Shown: positions 1-7,634, counted from the first letter of the stretch. The stretch: 35,991 nucleotides of DNA from Candidatus Gastranaerophilales bacterium (GCA_944325075.1 CALUYU010000020.1:1-35991); one strand, 5' to 3'. Notes: generated from the letters alone by a model not told the origin. Numbers and translations: made by a program.

Positions 1-102
1 GTGAAAAATTTGAAGAAAGGTATTTTTGACAAAAACCCTTGTCTCCCTTGAGGTTCGTTACCCCCCCCCCCCCGTATTCCTCGCTATACTTGACTTTTCC
101 AT
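1..102 (-). CDS. 5' end of a prepilin-like gene, out of frame (G13), runs off the window
   Basis: Minus-strand ATG at 102-100, preceded by a strong SD (AGGAGGT) and a TTGAAA-16-TATAAT promoter. The first codons read MEKSSIARNT, then a run of G, then TAA at 60-58. The same promoter, SD and codons are found at the gene starting at 28072, where the tract is one base shorter and the frame stays open into a complete prepilin-like protein. Downstream of the tract, positions 1-60 match the other copy almost base for base, so this looks like a paralogue in its OFF state rather than noise. The rest of the gene lies left of the window, so its pilin domain cannot be confirmed. Confidence 0.65.
61..73 (-). 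repeat. Homopolymeric G13 tract (C13 on plus), candidate phase-variation switch
   Basis: Thirteen consecutive C on the plus strand, read as G on the coding strand, beginning in codon 10 of the truncated prepilin-like gene. At 13 G the frame meets TAA directly after the tract. Losing one base, or gaining two, restores the frame seen at 28072. Long G tracts are classic slipped-strand mispairing sites. A sequencing length error is possible at such a run. Confidence 0.75.
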
Positions 103-124
103 GTATCTACCTCCTTTTTCTTTT

Positions 125-152
125 ATTATATATTATTTTTTTATTTTTTCAA
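125..152 (-). promoter_or_regulatory. Sigma-70-type promoter of the truncated prepilin-like gene
   Basis: On the minus strand, TTGAAA (152-147), a 16-nt spacer, then TATAAT (130-125), about 22 nt upstream of the ATG. The same arrangement with the same spacing is present at 28122-28095. Confidence 0.7.
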
Positions 153-173
153 GTATCTGTTTTTAATTTACGT

Positions 174-250
174 CTCACGACTCATAGTGCTTTCTTTTTT
201 GCCTACTTTTTTCTTTTAGCCAAAGAAAAAAGTAGGTTTGCAAGGGGGGA
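174..250. repeat. Hairpin repeat family B, copy 1
   Basis: Begins CTCACGACTCATAGTGC and contains a 15-bp perfect inverted repeat, CCTACTTTTTTCTTT (202-216) with its complement at 222-236, followed by a G-rich run. Related copies lie at 336-394 and 28144-28203. Copies 1 and 3 lie at the same distance upstream of the two paralogous prepilin-like starts. An open frame at 39-275 crosses this repeat and I do not treat it as a gene. Confidence 0.7.
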
Positions 251-262
251 AAATATAATTTT

Positions 263-290
263 AATGTTGGGCTGAAAGCCCAACCTACAT
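263..290. repeat. Palindromic repeat family C (VGWAFSPT type)
   Basis: Perfect palindromic core GTTGGGCTGAAAGCCCAAC plus a CTACAT flank. Other copies occur at 471-494, 7921-7944, 27690-27715 and, in variant form, elsewhere. In the other orientation it encodes VGWAFSPT. Confidence 0.75.
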
Positions 291-335
291 CAACTAAAAA
301 AATCCATTTTAAGTCACTAAAGGGTAAATCAAATC

Positions 336-394
336 TCACGACTCATAATGCTTTCTTTTTGCTTCCTTTTTCTTTGCGCTAAAGAAAAAGGAAG
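336..394. repeat. Hairpin repeat family B, copy 2
   Basis: TCTCACGACTCATAATGC followed by a 14-bp perfect inverted repeat, CTTCCTTTTTCTTT (362-375) against 381-394. It shares its stem sequence exactly with 28171-28203 and is followed by a GGGGGGCGTAGCCCCC palindrome. Confidence 0.7.
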
Positions 395-429
395 TTTTCA
401 AGGGGGGCGTAGCCCCCTCCTACATCACG

Positions 430-494
430 TTGCACTGTCTGAAACGCGTAGAAATAATATTAAAACCAAAGTAGGTTGGGCTTTCAGCCCAACA
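430..494. repeat. Composite repeat: AT-rich lead-in plus palindrome C
   Basis: The block before the palindrome (reading ALSETRRNNIKTK in the open frame) resembles the minus-strand sequence near 28290-28350 (AFSEAHSNNTKTK). The palindrome at 471-494 reads VGWAFSPT. The frame at 348-530 is open but consists entirely of repeats, so no gene is called. Confidence 0.55.
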
Positions 495-540
495 TTAGTT
501 TTTTGTGTGCAGTTGGCTGAATATTTTTAACGGCGGTTAG

Positions 541-561
541 ATCCTGAATCAAGTTCAGGAT
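541..561. repeat. Short form of repeat family D (ATCCTGAA inverted repeat)
   Basis: ATCCTGAA (541-548) and TTCAGGAT (554-561) form a tight hairpin. The same ends bound ~80-bp elements at 8033-8110 and 27778-27855, so this looks like an internally deleted copy or the minimal unit. Confidence 0.6.
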
Positions 562-575
562 GACAGTTAGTTCTC

Positions 576-615
576 AAGCAAAAAACGTGAGAAAATTTTC
601 TCACGTTTTTTGCTT
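576..615. terminator. Terminator downstream of metK, 20-bp perfect palindrome
   Basis: Perfect inverted repeat with arms 576-595 and 596-615, core AACGTGAG / CTCACGTT flanked by A and T runs. It lies just past the metK stop on the minus strand and can work in both directions. Confidence 0.85.
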
Positions 616-632
616 AAATTTAAATAAATAAT

Positions 633-1913
633 TTATCTTGTACAAGAACAACTTGAAGAACAAGCTTGAGCCTTTAAGGTATCAGCTTTATCAATTTGCT
701 CCCAAGGAACATTAATATCAGTTCTGCCCATATGTCCGTATGCAGCAAGCAACTGGTAAAATTTCCCGCCGTTTTTAGCCGGAAGTCCTCTTAAATCAAA
801 TTGGCTTATAATAGCGGCCGGTCTAAGATCAAAGTTATCTGATACAAGTTTAGATATTTCATCATCTGAGATTTTCCCGGTACCAAAAGTATCAACCATA
901 ATTGATACCGGTTCTGCAACACCGATTGCATAAGCAAGCTCAATTTCGCACTTATCAGCCAAACCTGCTGCAACAATATTTTTTGCAACATATCTAGCCG
1001 CATATGCAGCAGAACGGTCAACTTTTGTAGGATCTTTACCGGAAAATGCACCACCACCGTGACGAGAATATCCGCCATAGGTATCAACAATAATTTTACG
1101 TCCGGTTAATCCTGCATCACCCTGAGGGCCACCAACAACAAATCTCCCTGAAGGGTTTACAAGTATTTTAGTGGAACTATCAAGGGCAATAGGTGATTCA
1201 TTTTCAAACACATAATCTATAACGTATTTTTTTACATCATTTTTTATAATTTCCTGAACCTTCTTATTATCAGAAACACCGTTAATTTCAGGATCATGCT
1301 GTGTTGAAATCAAAACAGTATTAATCTTAGCCGGTTTACCGTCAACATATTCAACCGTAACCTGAGATTTTCCATCAGGTCTTAAGTAAGAAAGAATGCC
1401 TTGTTTTCTAACCTGAGCAAGTCTATACGAAAGTTTATGAGCCAAGCTGATAGGCAGCGGCATAAGTTCAGGAGTCTCATTACAAGCATATCCAAACATA
1501 ATCCCCTGATCACCAGCACCTATATTTTCAGTTTCTAAAGCAGAAGTATCTGAATTATCTGATCTTGCTTCCAACGATTTATTAACTCCGCCGGCAATAT
1601 CGCAAGACTGTTCATCAATACTTGTAAGAACCGCACAAGTATCAGCATCAAACCCGCCTCCGCGTGTACCGGTATAACCAATATTTTTAATAGTGTTTCT
1701 TACAACTGACGGAATATCTACATAACAATCAGATGTAATTTCTCCGCAAACAAGCGCCATTCCAGTAGTAACAGTCGTTTCTGCTGCAACTCTTGACTGC
1801 GGATATTTTGTCAAAAATTCATCCAAAATAGCGTCAGATATCTGATCACATACTTTGTCGGGGTGACCTTCGGTTACTGATTCCGAGGTGAATAAAAATC
1901 TTCTTGGTGTCAT
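633..1913 (-). CDS. metK: S-adenosylmethionine synthetase
   Basis: Makes S-adenosylmethionine from methionine and ATP in the cytosol. Family signatures are clear: [18 protein letters not shown] near residue 16, [12 protein letters not shown] near 132 and [13 protein letters not shown] near 260. The frame opens at a TTG at 1919, but the ATG at 1913 has the better SD spacing (AGGAG about 9 nt upstream), giving 426 residues. That is longer than the ~384 of E. coli, partly through an insertion before the ATP-binding motif and partly through a C-terminal tail ending CSSSCSCTR, which I do not know from this family. It follows lgt by 105 bp, so it may have its own promoter. A GCCGG/CCGGC hairpin sits in that gap, but I recognise no SAM riboswitch class. 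Confidence 0.97.
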   Translation of the reverse strand: MTPRRFLFTSESVTEGHPDKVCDQISDAILDEFLTKYPQSRVAAETTVTTGMALVCGEITSDCYVDIPSVVRNTIKNIGYTGTRGGGFDADTCAVLTSIDEQSCDIAGGVNKSLEARSDNSDTSALETENIGAGDQGIMFGYACNETPELMPLPISLAHKLSYRLAQVRKQGILSYLRPDGKSQVTVEYVDGKPAKINTVLISTQHDPEINGVSDNKKVQEIIKNDVKKYVIDYVFENESPIALDSSTKILVNPSGRFVVGGPQGDAGLTGRKIIVDTYGGYSRHGGGAFSGKDPTKVDRSAAYAARYVAKNIVAAGLADKCEIELAYAIGVAEPVSIMVDTFGTGKISDDEISKLVSDNFDLRPAAIISQFDLRGLPAKNGGKFYQLLAAYGHMGRTDINVPWEQIDKADTLKAQACSSSCSCTR

Positions 1914-2018
1914 TTCCAATTTCTCCTTAATTTATTTTGTACAAGCCGGTAAGTTTTTTAATTCCAACCCGGCCACTTCATTATTACCAATGTAGTTTAC
2001 ATCAGAAAAATATTAAAA

Positions 2019-2834
2019 TCAAATTTTTATTGTATTTTTATTTTTTTTGCAATGTTTCTTAATAATATAAGCAATTCCGGCTGAACCAAAGATTATAAAT
2101 ATACCGGACACGATCTGCGCAATAGGTATTCCGTTAATATTAAGCGCACTATCTAACCTGAGGCTTTCAATCAAAAGTCTTGCACAAGAATATAGTATCA
2201 GATATGCAAACAGAGTTATCCCCGGAATTTTAACTGCGAATTTCTTCATCAAGGCCAGTAATAATATAAAAATAAGAGCATCAAGAATACTTTCATACAA
2301 AAAAGTGGGATGAAAGTAAGAAAAATTTAAATAATCAACCGGTCTGCTTGCGGGTGGAATATATAGTTTCCACGGAAGGTTTGTTGGCGAACCAAAGGCC
2401 TCCGAATTAAAAAAGTTTCCCCAGCGTCCGATACTTTGGGCGATAGCTGTACCACATGCAAAAGCATCAAGAGTATTTAATATTCCAAGTCGATTTTTTT
2501 TTGCTAGCAAAATTAACGCAATCGTACCGGCAATCAACCCTCCATGGATAGATAGACCACCTTCTCTAAAATCCAATATTTCCAGCGGGTTATAAAAATA
2601 ATACACCGGATTAAGAAGACAGTAATATAATCTGGCTCCTAATATTCCGGCAATCAGAAAATATGCAGAAAAATCCCATATTCTATCATAATTTTTATCA
2701 GGATTGTAATATCTATATATTTTATAAGAAATTATAATCCCAACCAAACATGAAACCGCCAGAATTATACCGTAATAATAAATAGAGAAACTTCCAATAG
2801 AAAAAAGAACATCACCTGGTGATTGAAAAATCAT
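2019..2834 (-). CDS. lgt: Prolipoprotein diacylglyceryl transferase
   Basis: Inner-membrane enzyme that transfers diacylglycerol from phosphatidylglycerol to the lipobox cysteine of prolipoproteins, the first step of lipoprotein maturation. The protein (271 residues) is strongly hydrophobic with several membrane spans. It carries the family signature SIGRWGNFFNSEAFGSPTN near residue 135 and FREGGLSIHGGLIAG near residue 90. The ATG at 2834 lies 5 bp after the stop of a putative lipoprotein gene, so the enzyme and a likely substrate share a transcript. Length and motifs are ordinary for Lgt. Confidence 0.96.
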   Translation of the reverse strand: MIFQSPGDVLFSIGSFSIYYYGIILAVSCLVGIIISYKIYRYYNPDKNYDRIWDFSAYFLIAGILGARLYYCLLNPVYYFYNPLEILDFREGGLSIHGGLIAGTIALILLAKKNRLGILNTLDAFACGTAIAQSIGRWGNFFNSEAFGSPTNLPWKLYIPPASRPVDYLNFSYFHPTFLYESILDALIFILLLALMKKFAVKIPGITLFAYLILYSCARLLIESLRLDSALNINGIPIAQIVSGIFIIFGSAGIAYIIKKHCKKNKNTIKI

Positions 2835-2838
2835 AATT

Positions 2839-3429
2839 TTACTCTTCTGTTAGTGTATTGTTTATTTTTAGCTCCAGATCCTTTATGTGAGTTTCAACTT
2901 CCTCAACATCCTCAGCATTTTGGTTCCTTACCAGATATTCATTGTAATTTCTAATTGAATCCTTCAAAAGCTCATCAGCATAAGTTTTTGTGGAATCTGA
3001 CAGTTTAACGTCTTTAATTTCTGAATTATCATCAGCAGTCTCAGATTTTTTCAAAGTTCCGTTGTCATCAAGAGTAAGTATACCTGAATTCAGGTCTGCA
3101 ACGATGTTTTCTTCAGCAACAGCCAGAGAATAGTAGCTATCCGGAAAATCCGGATTCAGAGTTATTGCTTTTTTATAAGCCTCAAGTGCATTTACGTAAT
3201 CTTCCGATTTTGTATAAGCAACAGCTAAATTATAATGAGATTCAAAAACGGATTCATCCAGGTCAATGCTTGATTTAAGCCTTTCTATAGCTTCTTCATA
3301 GTTTCCCTGATCCATAAAACTCATTGCCTTATTATTAAGCTCCTGAACCGCAAAACTATTTATACATGCAGTAGTAACAACCGAAATTGATAATACACAA
3401 ACAAGTAATAATGCTTTTTTCATATACAT
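2839..3429 (-). CDS. TPR-repeat protein, probable lipoprotein
   Basis: An N-terminal MKKALLLVCVLSISVV hydrophobic segment ends in TTAC, a loose lipobox, so an exported lipoprotein is likely (the -3 position is T instead of the usual L/V/I). Two or three tetratricopeptide units follow (FMDQGNYEEAIERLKSSI; YTKSEDYVNALEAYKKAI), then a charged C-terminal half. The frame opens at a TTG at 3450, but an AGAGGG SD points to the ATG at 3429 or the one at 3423. Direct linkage to lgt supports the lipoprotein reading. The specific role is unknown; TPR lipoproteins often scaffold envelope complexes. A structured RNA element precedes it at 3530-3710. Confidence 0.8.
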   Translation of the reverse strand: MYMKKALLLVCVLSISVVTTACINSFAVQELNNKAMSFMDQGNYEEAIERLKSSIDLDESVFESHYNLAVAYTKSEDYVNALEAYKKAITLNPDFPDSYYSLAVAEENIVADLNSGILTLDDNGTLKKSETADDNSEIKDVKLSDSTKTYADELLKDSIRNYNEYLVRNQNAEDVEEVETHIKDLELKINNTLTEE

Positions 3430-3529
3430 CAACCCTCTCTTTACTCTCAAGATTAATAAGAGTTTACAACAAAATTTATTTTAAGTCAATTGTATTTAAG
3501 GATAATAACTGAAAAGGCATTAACTTTAA

Positions 3530-3710
3530 ACAAAAACAAAACCTTGCCCAAGGAGGATTGAACAAGGTGATATATCAAACGTGAAAACCATTATTATGCA
3601 AATTTTAGATTATTTTTTTAGAAGCAAGCTCATCATATTTTCAACCAAACCCGCTCTAAGAAAAATCTTGTCGCAACCCCGAAAAAAGTGCCTGGATATG
3701 ATAAGCTTGT
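3530..3710 (-). ncRNA. Candidate ~180-nt structured RNA or attenuated leader
   Basis: On the minus strand a promoter places the start at about 3710. The RNA would then begin with a 14-nt arm (3709-3696) that pairs with 3638-3625 with a single G-U, closing a 57-nt loop. The element ends in an intrinsic-terminator-like hairpin, ACCTTG (3567 side) with CAAGGT, followed by TTTGTTTTTG; the hairpin loop carries AUCCUCC. It is either a free-standing RNA or a leader of the TPR-lgt transcript with conditional termination. I cannot place it in a known family; 6S RNA, SRP RNA, T-box and the SAM riboswitch classes I know do not fit. Short open frames inside look incidental. Confidence 0.45.
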
Positions 3711-3716
3711 ATATAT

Positions 3717-3745
3717 AATATAGCGTATTTATCAGAGTTTTTCAC
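3717..3745 (-). promoter_or_regulatory. Promoter of the candidate structured RNA
   Basis: Minus strand GTGAAA (3745-3740), 17-nt spacer, TATATT (3722-3717). The predicted start near 3710 coincides with the first base of the 14-nt stem. Confidence 0.5.
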
Positions 3746-3782
3746 CCTCCCGGAGAATAAACTTTTAAATTAAATCTAACTC

Positions 3783-4799
3783 TTAAGAATTAGTATTTTC
3801 TGATATTTTAGCACTTGAAAGATCCTTCATTGAAATATTAAATTTCAAAAGATAAAATCCGCCTAAAATGGTTAATATTATAATTAAAATTCCCTGGTGG
3901 ACAGTTGAAATCGCAAGTGTTGTAGACTTTTGAACCCCGAAAATTCCAAGCGCCAGAATATATGCATATTGATAAGGTCCGAGAAAAACAGAGGTAGACG
4001 GAATCATTGTTGAAAAAGAGATTAAGCTGATTACAAATAAACTCGCTGCAAAACCTAACCCTAAATTAAAACTGCATAAAATTAAATATGCAACATAAGC
4101 TTCTATCCCCCAGATAACAAGACTTGATATAAGAGCTATCATTGAGTATTTGAAACTATTTAAAACTTCAAACCCTTCCATAAAAGAATTTGCATATCCG
4201 CATAACTTATCAACTATATTCAGGGCAATTTCTCCGGCCTTTTGAGGGAAATATCTGCACAAAAGTTTTAACTTTTCACAAATCAGATCAATTTTATTAA
4301 ATTTAAATATAAGATAAAATACAAGCAGGCTGCCGATAAAAAGAGCCCCGATACCGTACGATAAGTTCAATATCCACTCTTGCCTGCAATACAAAAGGAC
4401 AGCTGCAAGAAGGATTAAAAATACAGTAATTCCATCCAGCGTTCTTTCTAAAATAATAGAACCGAAAACTTTCATTTTCTTTTCCTGCTTAACCTGGCCC
4501 AGATAATAAGCCCTATACATATCTCCTGCCCGGGCAGGCAAAAATATATTAAGCATACTGCCTACAATAAAAACCTCGCCCAAATGTATTGCAGAATACT
4601 TAGGATTATACATTAATAAAGCCTTCCATCTGATTCCGCGCAAATACATTGTTAGAATATAAAAAATTACTATTGCCCATAGATTTTTAAAATTAAAACT
4701 TTTAAATGTATAAAACAGTTCATGCCAGTTAATTTTATAAAAAATCAACACCAGCAGCAACAATGTTATAACCAATGGTATAATTTTTCTCTTTTTCAT
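3783..4799 (-). CDS. Flippase-like integral membrane protein (LPG synthase TM / YbhN-like family)
   Basis: A 338-residue polytopic membrane protein with about eight hydrophobic spans. It carries the hallmark region of the lysylphosphatidylglycerol-synthase transmembrane family: LRGIRWKALL near residue 54, then NIFLPARAGDMYRAYYLG near residue 88. The C-terminal aminoacyl-transfer domain of MprF is absent, so it is more likely a lipid or lipid-linked-glycan translocation or support protein than a synthase. The ATG at 4799 has no SD. A TGnTACAAT extended -10 ends 7 nt before it, so the transcript is probably leaderless. It is divergent from the thioesterase gene. Substrate unknown. Confidence 0.85.
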   Translation of the reverse strand: MKKRKIIPLVITLLLLVLIFYKINWHELFYTFKSFNFKNLWAIVIFYILTMYLRGIRWKALLMYNPKYSAIHLGEVFIVGSMLNIFLPARAGDMYRAYYLGQVKQEKKMKVFGSIILERTLDGITVFLILLAAVLLYCRQEWILNLSYGIGALFIGSLLVFYLIFKFNKIDLICEKLKLLCRYFPQKAGEIALNIVDKLCGYANSFMEGFEVLNSFKYSMIALISSLVIWGIEAYVAYLILCSFNLGLGFAASLFVISLISFSTMIPSTSVFLGPYQYAYILALGIFGVQKSTTLAISTVHQGILIIILTILGGFYLLKFNISMKDLSSAKISENTNS

Positions 4800-4806
4800 A
4801 TTTTAT

Positions 4807-4815
4807 ATTGTAACA
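4807..4815 (-). promoter_or_regulatory. Extended -10 promoter for the flippase-like gene
   Basis: Minus-strand TGTTACAAT with TACAAT at 4812-4807; no good -35. The expected start falls at or next to the ATG at 4799. Confidence 0.5.
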
Positions 4816-4895
4816 TAAGAATAGCGAATAAGAAGTTTATTAAGCAATAAACAAATATATGGACAGATTAATAACTTATCGTAAAATTAAAGAAC

Positions 4896-4924
4896 TTGCC
4901 CGAAAAATTTATACATGCTATAAT
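4896..4924 (+). promoter_or_regulatory. Sigma-70 promoter of the thioesterase operon
   Basis: TTGCCC (4896-4901), 17-nt spacer, TATAAT (4919-4924). The start should fall about 4931-4932, which is the ATG itself. The TTG that would extend the reading frame upstream is the -35 box. Confidence 0.75.
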
Positions 4925-4931
4925 CAGATTT

Positions 4932-5357
4932 ATGAAACATATATTTGAACATAAAGTTTATTATTCGGACACAGATGCATATGGCGTTGTATGGCACGGA
5001 GCTTATTTACGCTGGCTTGAGATCGGACGTGTAGAATTATGTGAACAATTTGGGCATAACTTGGATGAACTTGCTGCTCGTGATATTCTGCTTCCGGTTG
5101 TAAATCTTAACGTAAAATACAAAATGTCCGCCAGATTAAACGATATTGTTATTATAGAAACGGAAATTTCTAAGTTCAACGGATTAACCGTAACATTTAA
5201 ACAATATGTTAAATCAAAAGAGACAGGTAAAATATTTATAGAAGCAGATATCGATGTTGTTGCAATTTCAAATACAACCGGCAAACTATACCGGAGAATG
5301 CCTCAGGTGCTTGCCGAAACATTTGAAAAGGAATTGAAATGTCTTCAACCCGTCTAA
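4932..5357 (+). CDS. Acyl-CoA thioesterase, hotdog fold (YbgC/FadM-like)
   Basis: Small hotdog-fold thioesterase that hydrolyses acyl-CoA (or acyl-ACP) thioesters. The 4HBT active-site motif is present near the N-terminus: YYSDTDAYGVVWHGAYLRWL, with the catalytic Asp in SDTDAYG. I place the start at ATG 4932 (MKHIFEHKVYY), not the upstream TTG at 4896, because that TTG is part of the promoter. The mRNA appears leaderless, with no SD. The gene overlaps the next one by 19 bp in another frame, indicating translational coupling. In Proteobacteria ybgC goes with tol-pal, but here it precedes an RNA-modification gene and coaE, so a CoA-linked role is conceivable. Substrate chain length cannot be read from sequence. 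Confidence 0.88.
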   Translation: MKHIFEHKVYYSDTDAYGVVWHGAYLRWLEIGRVELCEQFGHNLDELAARDILLPVVNLNVKYKMSARLNDIVIIETEISKFNGLTVTFKQYVKSKETGKIFIEADIDVVAISNTTGKLYRRMPQVLAETFEKELKCLQPV

Positions 5358-6076
5358 ATAAATATATAGCAGCATCAGGGATTTGTTCAAGGCGGAAAGC
5401 TGATGAACTTATTGAATCCGGTGTTGTGTATGTAAATGCGCAAAAGATTACTGAATTAGGATACCTGGTTCAGGAAAAAGATAAGGTTTTTATAAATAAC
5501 AAACTTATAAGACCGGTTAAACATCTTTACTATAAATTCTTTAAACCCGCCGGCTACATAACAACCAGCAGCGATGAAAAAGGACGGAAAACTATTTACG
5601 ATATTCTTCCTGAAAATTTAAGTGGGCTAAAACCGGTAGGAAGATTAGATAAAGATTCTACAGGCTTGCTAATCATGACTAATGACGGAGACTTAATCAA
5701 TGAACTTACCCATCCGTCTGTTAAAGTACCCAAAGTTTATCTTGTCAGCATAAATAGTCTCATACATGAACACGAATTGGAGCAAATGGCTAACGGAATT
5801 GAAATTGAAAAGGGGAAAATTGCTTATGCAGATATTCAGGTTCTTGAGGCTGACAAGAACAAAACAATGATGCGTATTACACTTTATCAGGGAATGAACA
5901 GACAAATAAGAAAAATGTTTGAATACTTTGGCTATGAAGTTAAGTCATTAAAAAGAATACAGCACGCAACCATTCAACTGGAAGGACTTAACCGCGGAGA
6001 GGTTAAACCAATTAAGCCCAGAGAAATAAAAGAATTAAAAAACTTTTTAACCAGGACTATCAAAAATAATGATTAA
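5339..6076 (+). CDS. RNA pseudouridine synthase, RluB/RsuA family
   Basis: Converts a specific uridine in rRNA to pseudouridine. An S4 RNA-binding domain occupies residues 1-60 (RLNKYIAASGICSRRKADEL), followed by the catalytic domain with YKFFKPAGYITT and the signature GRLDKDSTGLLIMTNDG, whose Asp is the catalytic residue. RQIRKMFEYFGYEV lies in the C-terminal part. At 245 residues it is a standard RsuA/RluB/RluE/RluF-type enzyme. Whether the target is 23S U2605 (RluB) or 16S U516 (RsuA) cannot be decided; most non-proteobacterial homologues are annotated RluB. It overlaps both neighbours (19 bp upstream, 8 bp with coaE), so this is a tight three-gene operon. Confidence 0.93.
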   Translation: MSSTRLNKYIAASGICSRRKADELIESGVVYVNAQKITELGYLVQEKDKVFINNKLIRPVKHLYYKFFKPAGYITTSSDEKGRKTIYDILPENLSGLKPVGRLDKDSTGLLIMTNDGDLINELTHPSVKVPKVYLVSINSLIHEHELEQMANGIEIEKGKIAYADIQVLEADKNKTMMRITLYQGMNRQIRKMFEYFGYEVKSLKRIQHATIQLEGLNRGEVKPIKPREIKELKNFLTRTIKNND

Positions 6077-6650
6077 AATAGCAATAACCGGAAATATTGC
6101 CTCAGGAAAAACTGAAGTTCAAAAGATTATTGAAAAACTGAGCTACAAGGTCATTGATACAGATAAAATCGGCCATGACCTTCTTGACAAACTCCCCGAC
6201 ATAAAAAAAGAATTTTCTAGTTATGACGTATTTGAAAGTTCAGGGAAAATCTCAAGAGAAAAACTTGGTAAATTGGTCTTTTCAAATCCGGAACTCAAAA
6301 AGAAACTGGAATCAATTATTCACCCGGAAATAAAAAATGAACTGCTTAAATTCTTTGAAGAAAACAAAAGCGAACCGGTTATTTTTGCCGGTATCCCGCT
6401 TTTGTTTGAGACTGATATGAGAGAGATTTTTGATAAAGCTCTTTTTATTTATACGGATGATGAAATTCGTAAAAAAAGACTACTATTGAGGAATAATTAC
6501 ACTCCCGAGTATGCTGAAATCCGAATGAATTCCCAGATGCCCCAGGATGAAAAAAAACTTTTATCTGATTATATTATATACAATAACGGAACCCTTTCTG
6601 AGTTGGAAAACTCTGTAACAACCTTTTTACAGGAACGGTTTATGCACTAA
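6069..6650 (+). CDS. coaE: Dephospho-CoA kinase
   Basis: Catalyses the last step of coenzyme A synthesis, ATP-dependent phosphorylation of the 3'-hydroxyl of dephospho-CoA. The N-terminal P-loop reads GNIASGKTEV (family consensus GxxGSGKS, here with Ala for Gly), then IDTDKIGHDLLD, and the middle region KLESIIHPEI is typical. Length 193 fits the family. It starts 8 bp before the end of the pseudouridine synthase gene and its 3' end overlaps the convergent hydrolase gene by 11 bp. Confidence 0.93.
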   Translation: MIKIAITGNIASGKTEVQKIIEKLSYKVIDTDKIGHDLLDKLPDIKKEFSSYDVFESSGKISREKLGKLVFSNPELKKKLESIIHPEIKNELLKFFEENKSEPVIFAGIPLLFETDMREIFDKALFIYTDDEIRKKRLLLRNNYTPEYAEIRMNSQMPQDEKKLLSDYIIYNNGTLSELENSVTTFLQERFMH

Positions 6651-7464
6651 CCGGAACAAATATGCTCATATTTTGAGACTGTTTAACATTCCGGTTGATA
6701 AAATCACTTGCAGCAGTACCATCACCAAGCGTAATTTCTACATGTCCGAAATCATTGCTGTAACCGGCATCTCCTCTTGGGTAAACAAGAACGCACCCGG
6801 CAGGAAGTTTGGCAACATCAACGCTGCTTGGATCTATTTCTTTAAAATGAGGATTATTTCTTAAACTGCTCTTGAGCTCCCAAGCATCACCACGTGCCCC
6901 TGCAATACCTAATCTGGCCATTGCATCACTTACGTATCTTGAGCAAAAACCGGTTGAACCCGATTCAACATGTGAGGCAACCTCTTTGGCCAATTTTTGT
7001 GCAAGTTCTGAATTGTATCCTGCATCTTTAAGAGATGTATATTTTACGGCCGTATTAAATTCATAATCGCGGTATATGTTAGATTTAGCAGGTAATGATT
7101 TTCTGAAAGAAGGCAGTTTAAATTCAGGTAACTTCAATTCCGGCAGCTTAAACCAAGAGTTATTAGAAGAATTTAAAGAGTTATAAGTATCAAATCTAAA
7201 CGGATTTGTAAATGCCATATAGTCATAGCTGTCAAAATATCCGGATTGAGGTTTTGGATTTACCGGCTTATCATAATCTCCGGATCTTAATGTTGAAAAT
7301 ATGTCACCGCACAAATCCGATGAATAATTTAAATATGAAACATAAGGCTTATAAAACGAAAATATAGGCATCTGCGGCCAAAAAGAGTATGAAGCAGGTG
7401 ATTCCCAACCTGCCGAAAAATATTTAGACCTTAATCTGTTAAAATCTATGCTTAAAGTATCCAA
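6640..7464 (-). CDS. CHAP/NlpC-like cysteine hydrolase with an aromatic, low-complexity N-terminal half
   Basis: 274 residues. The C-terminal ~130 residues resemble a CHAP or NlpC/P60-type amidase or peptidase: TGFCSRYVSDAMARLGI supplies a candidate nucleophile Cys near the start of a helix, and FGHVEITLGDG supplies a candidate His, with PAGCVLVYPRGDA between. The N-terminal half is rich in Tyr, Phe, Ser and Pro and has a LPELKLPEFKLPSF repeat. There is no convincing signal peptide. The start is a TTG at 7464 with GGAG 8 nt upstream and no better ATG. A peptidoglycan substrate is inferred from the fold only. Confidence 0.7.
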   Translation of the reverse strand: MDTLSIDFNRLRSKYFSAGWESPASYSFWPQMPIFSFYKPYVSYLNYSSDLCGDIFSTLRSGDYDKPVNPKPQSGYFDSYDYMAFTNPFRFDTYNSLNSSNNSWFKLPELKLPEFKLPSFRKSLPAKSNIYRDYEFNTAVKYTSLKDAGYNSELAQKLAKEVASHVESGSTGFCSRYVSDAMARLGIAGARGDAWELKSSLRNNPHFKEIDPSSVDVAKLPAGCVLVYPRGDAGYSNDFGHVEITLGDGTAASDFINRNVKQSQNMSIFVPVSA

Positions 7465-7566
7465 AATTTTTACTCCAATATCCCGTAATTTACCCTTATA
7501 TATAAATAAAGTTATTTTGATGATAAAAATTGCCGCTTATTAAAAAAAATTTACAATAAATATTGA

Positions 7567-7595
7567 TTGAATAAAAATAAAAAACATTGTATAAT
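7567..7595 (+). promoter_or_regulatory. Sigma-70-type promoter of the 7879 prepilin-like gene
   Basis: TTGAAT (7567-7572), 17-nt spacer, TATAAT (7590-7595). Transcription would start near 7602, leaving a leader of about 275 nt before the ATG at 7879. Confidence 0.7.
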
Positions 7596-7634
7596 TAGAA
7601 AGGGAAGTTTAAGTTGGAGGTAAAAGTAAAATAT

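Noticed and set aside
39-530. Two plus-strand open frames (39-275 and 348-530)
   Set aside because: Both lie entirely in poly-C, hairpin and palindromic repeat sequence and oppose a promoter and start on the other strand. No SD and no domain.
1914-2018. SAM riboswitch before metK
   Set aside because: Only a simple GCCGG/CCGGC hairpin is visible; none of the SAM-I, SAM-II or SAM-IV cores I know is present.
3530-3710. 6S RNA or SRP RNA
   Set aside because: Length is close to 6S, but the 5' stem pairs internally and not with the 3' end, and the conserved GGUCAGGUCCGGAAGG-like core of SRP RNA is absent.
4896-4931. TTG start at 4896 for the thioesterase
   Set aside because: That TTG is the -35 box; the mRNA would begin after it.
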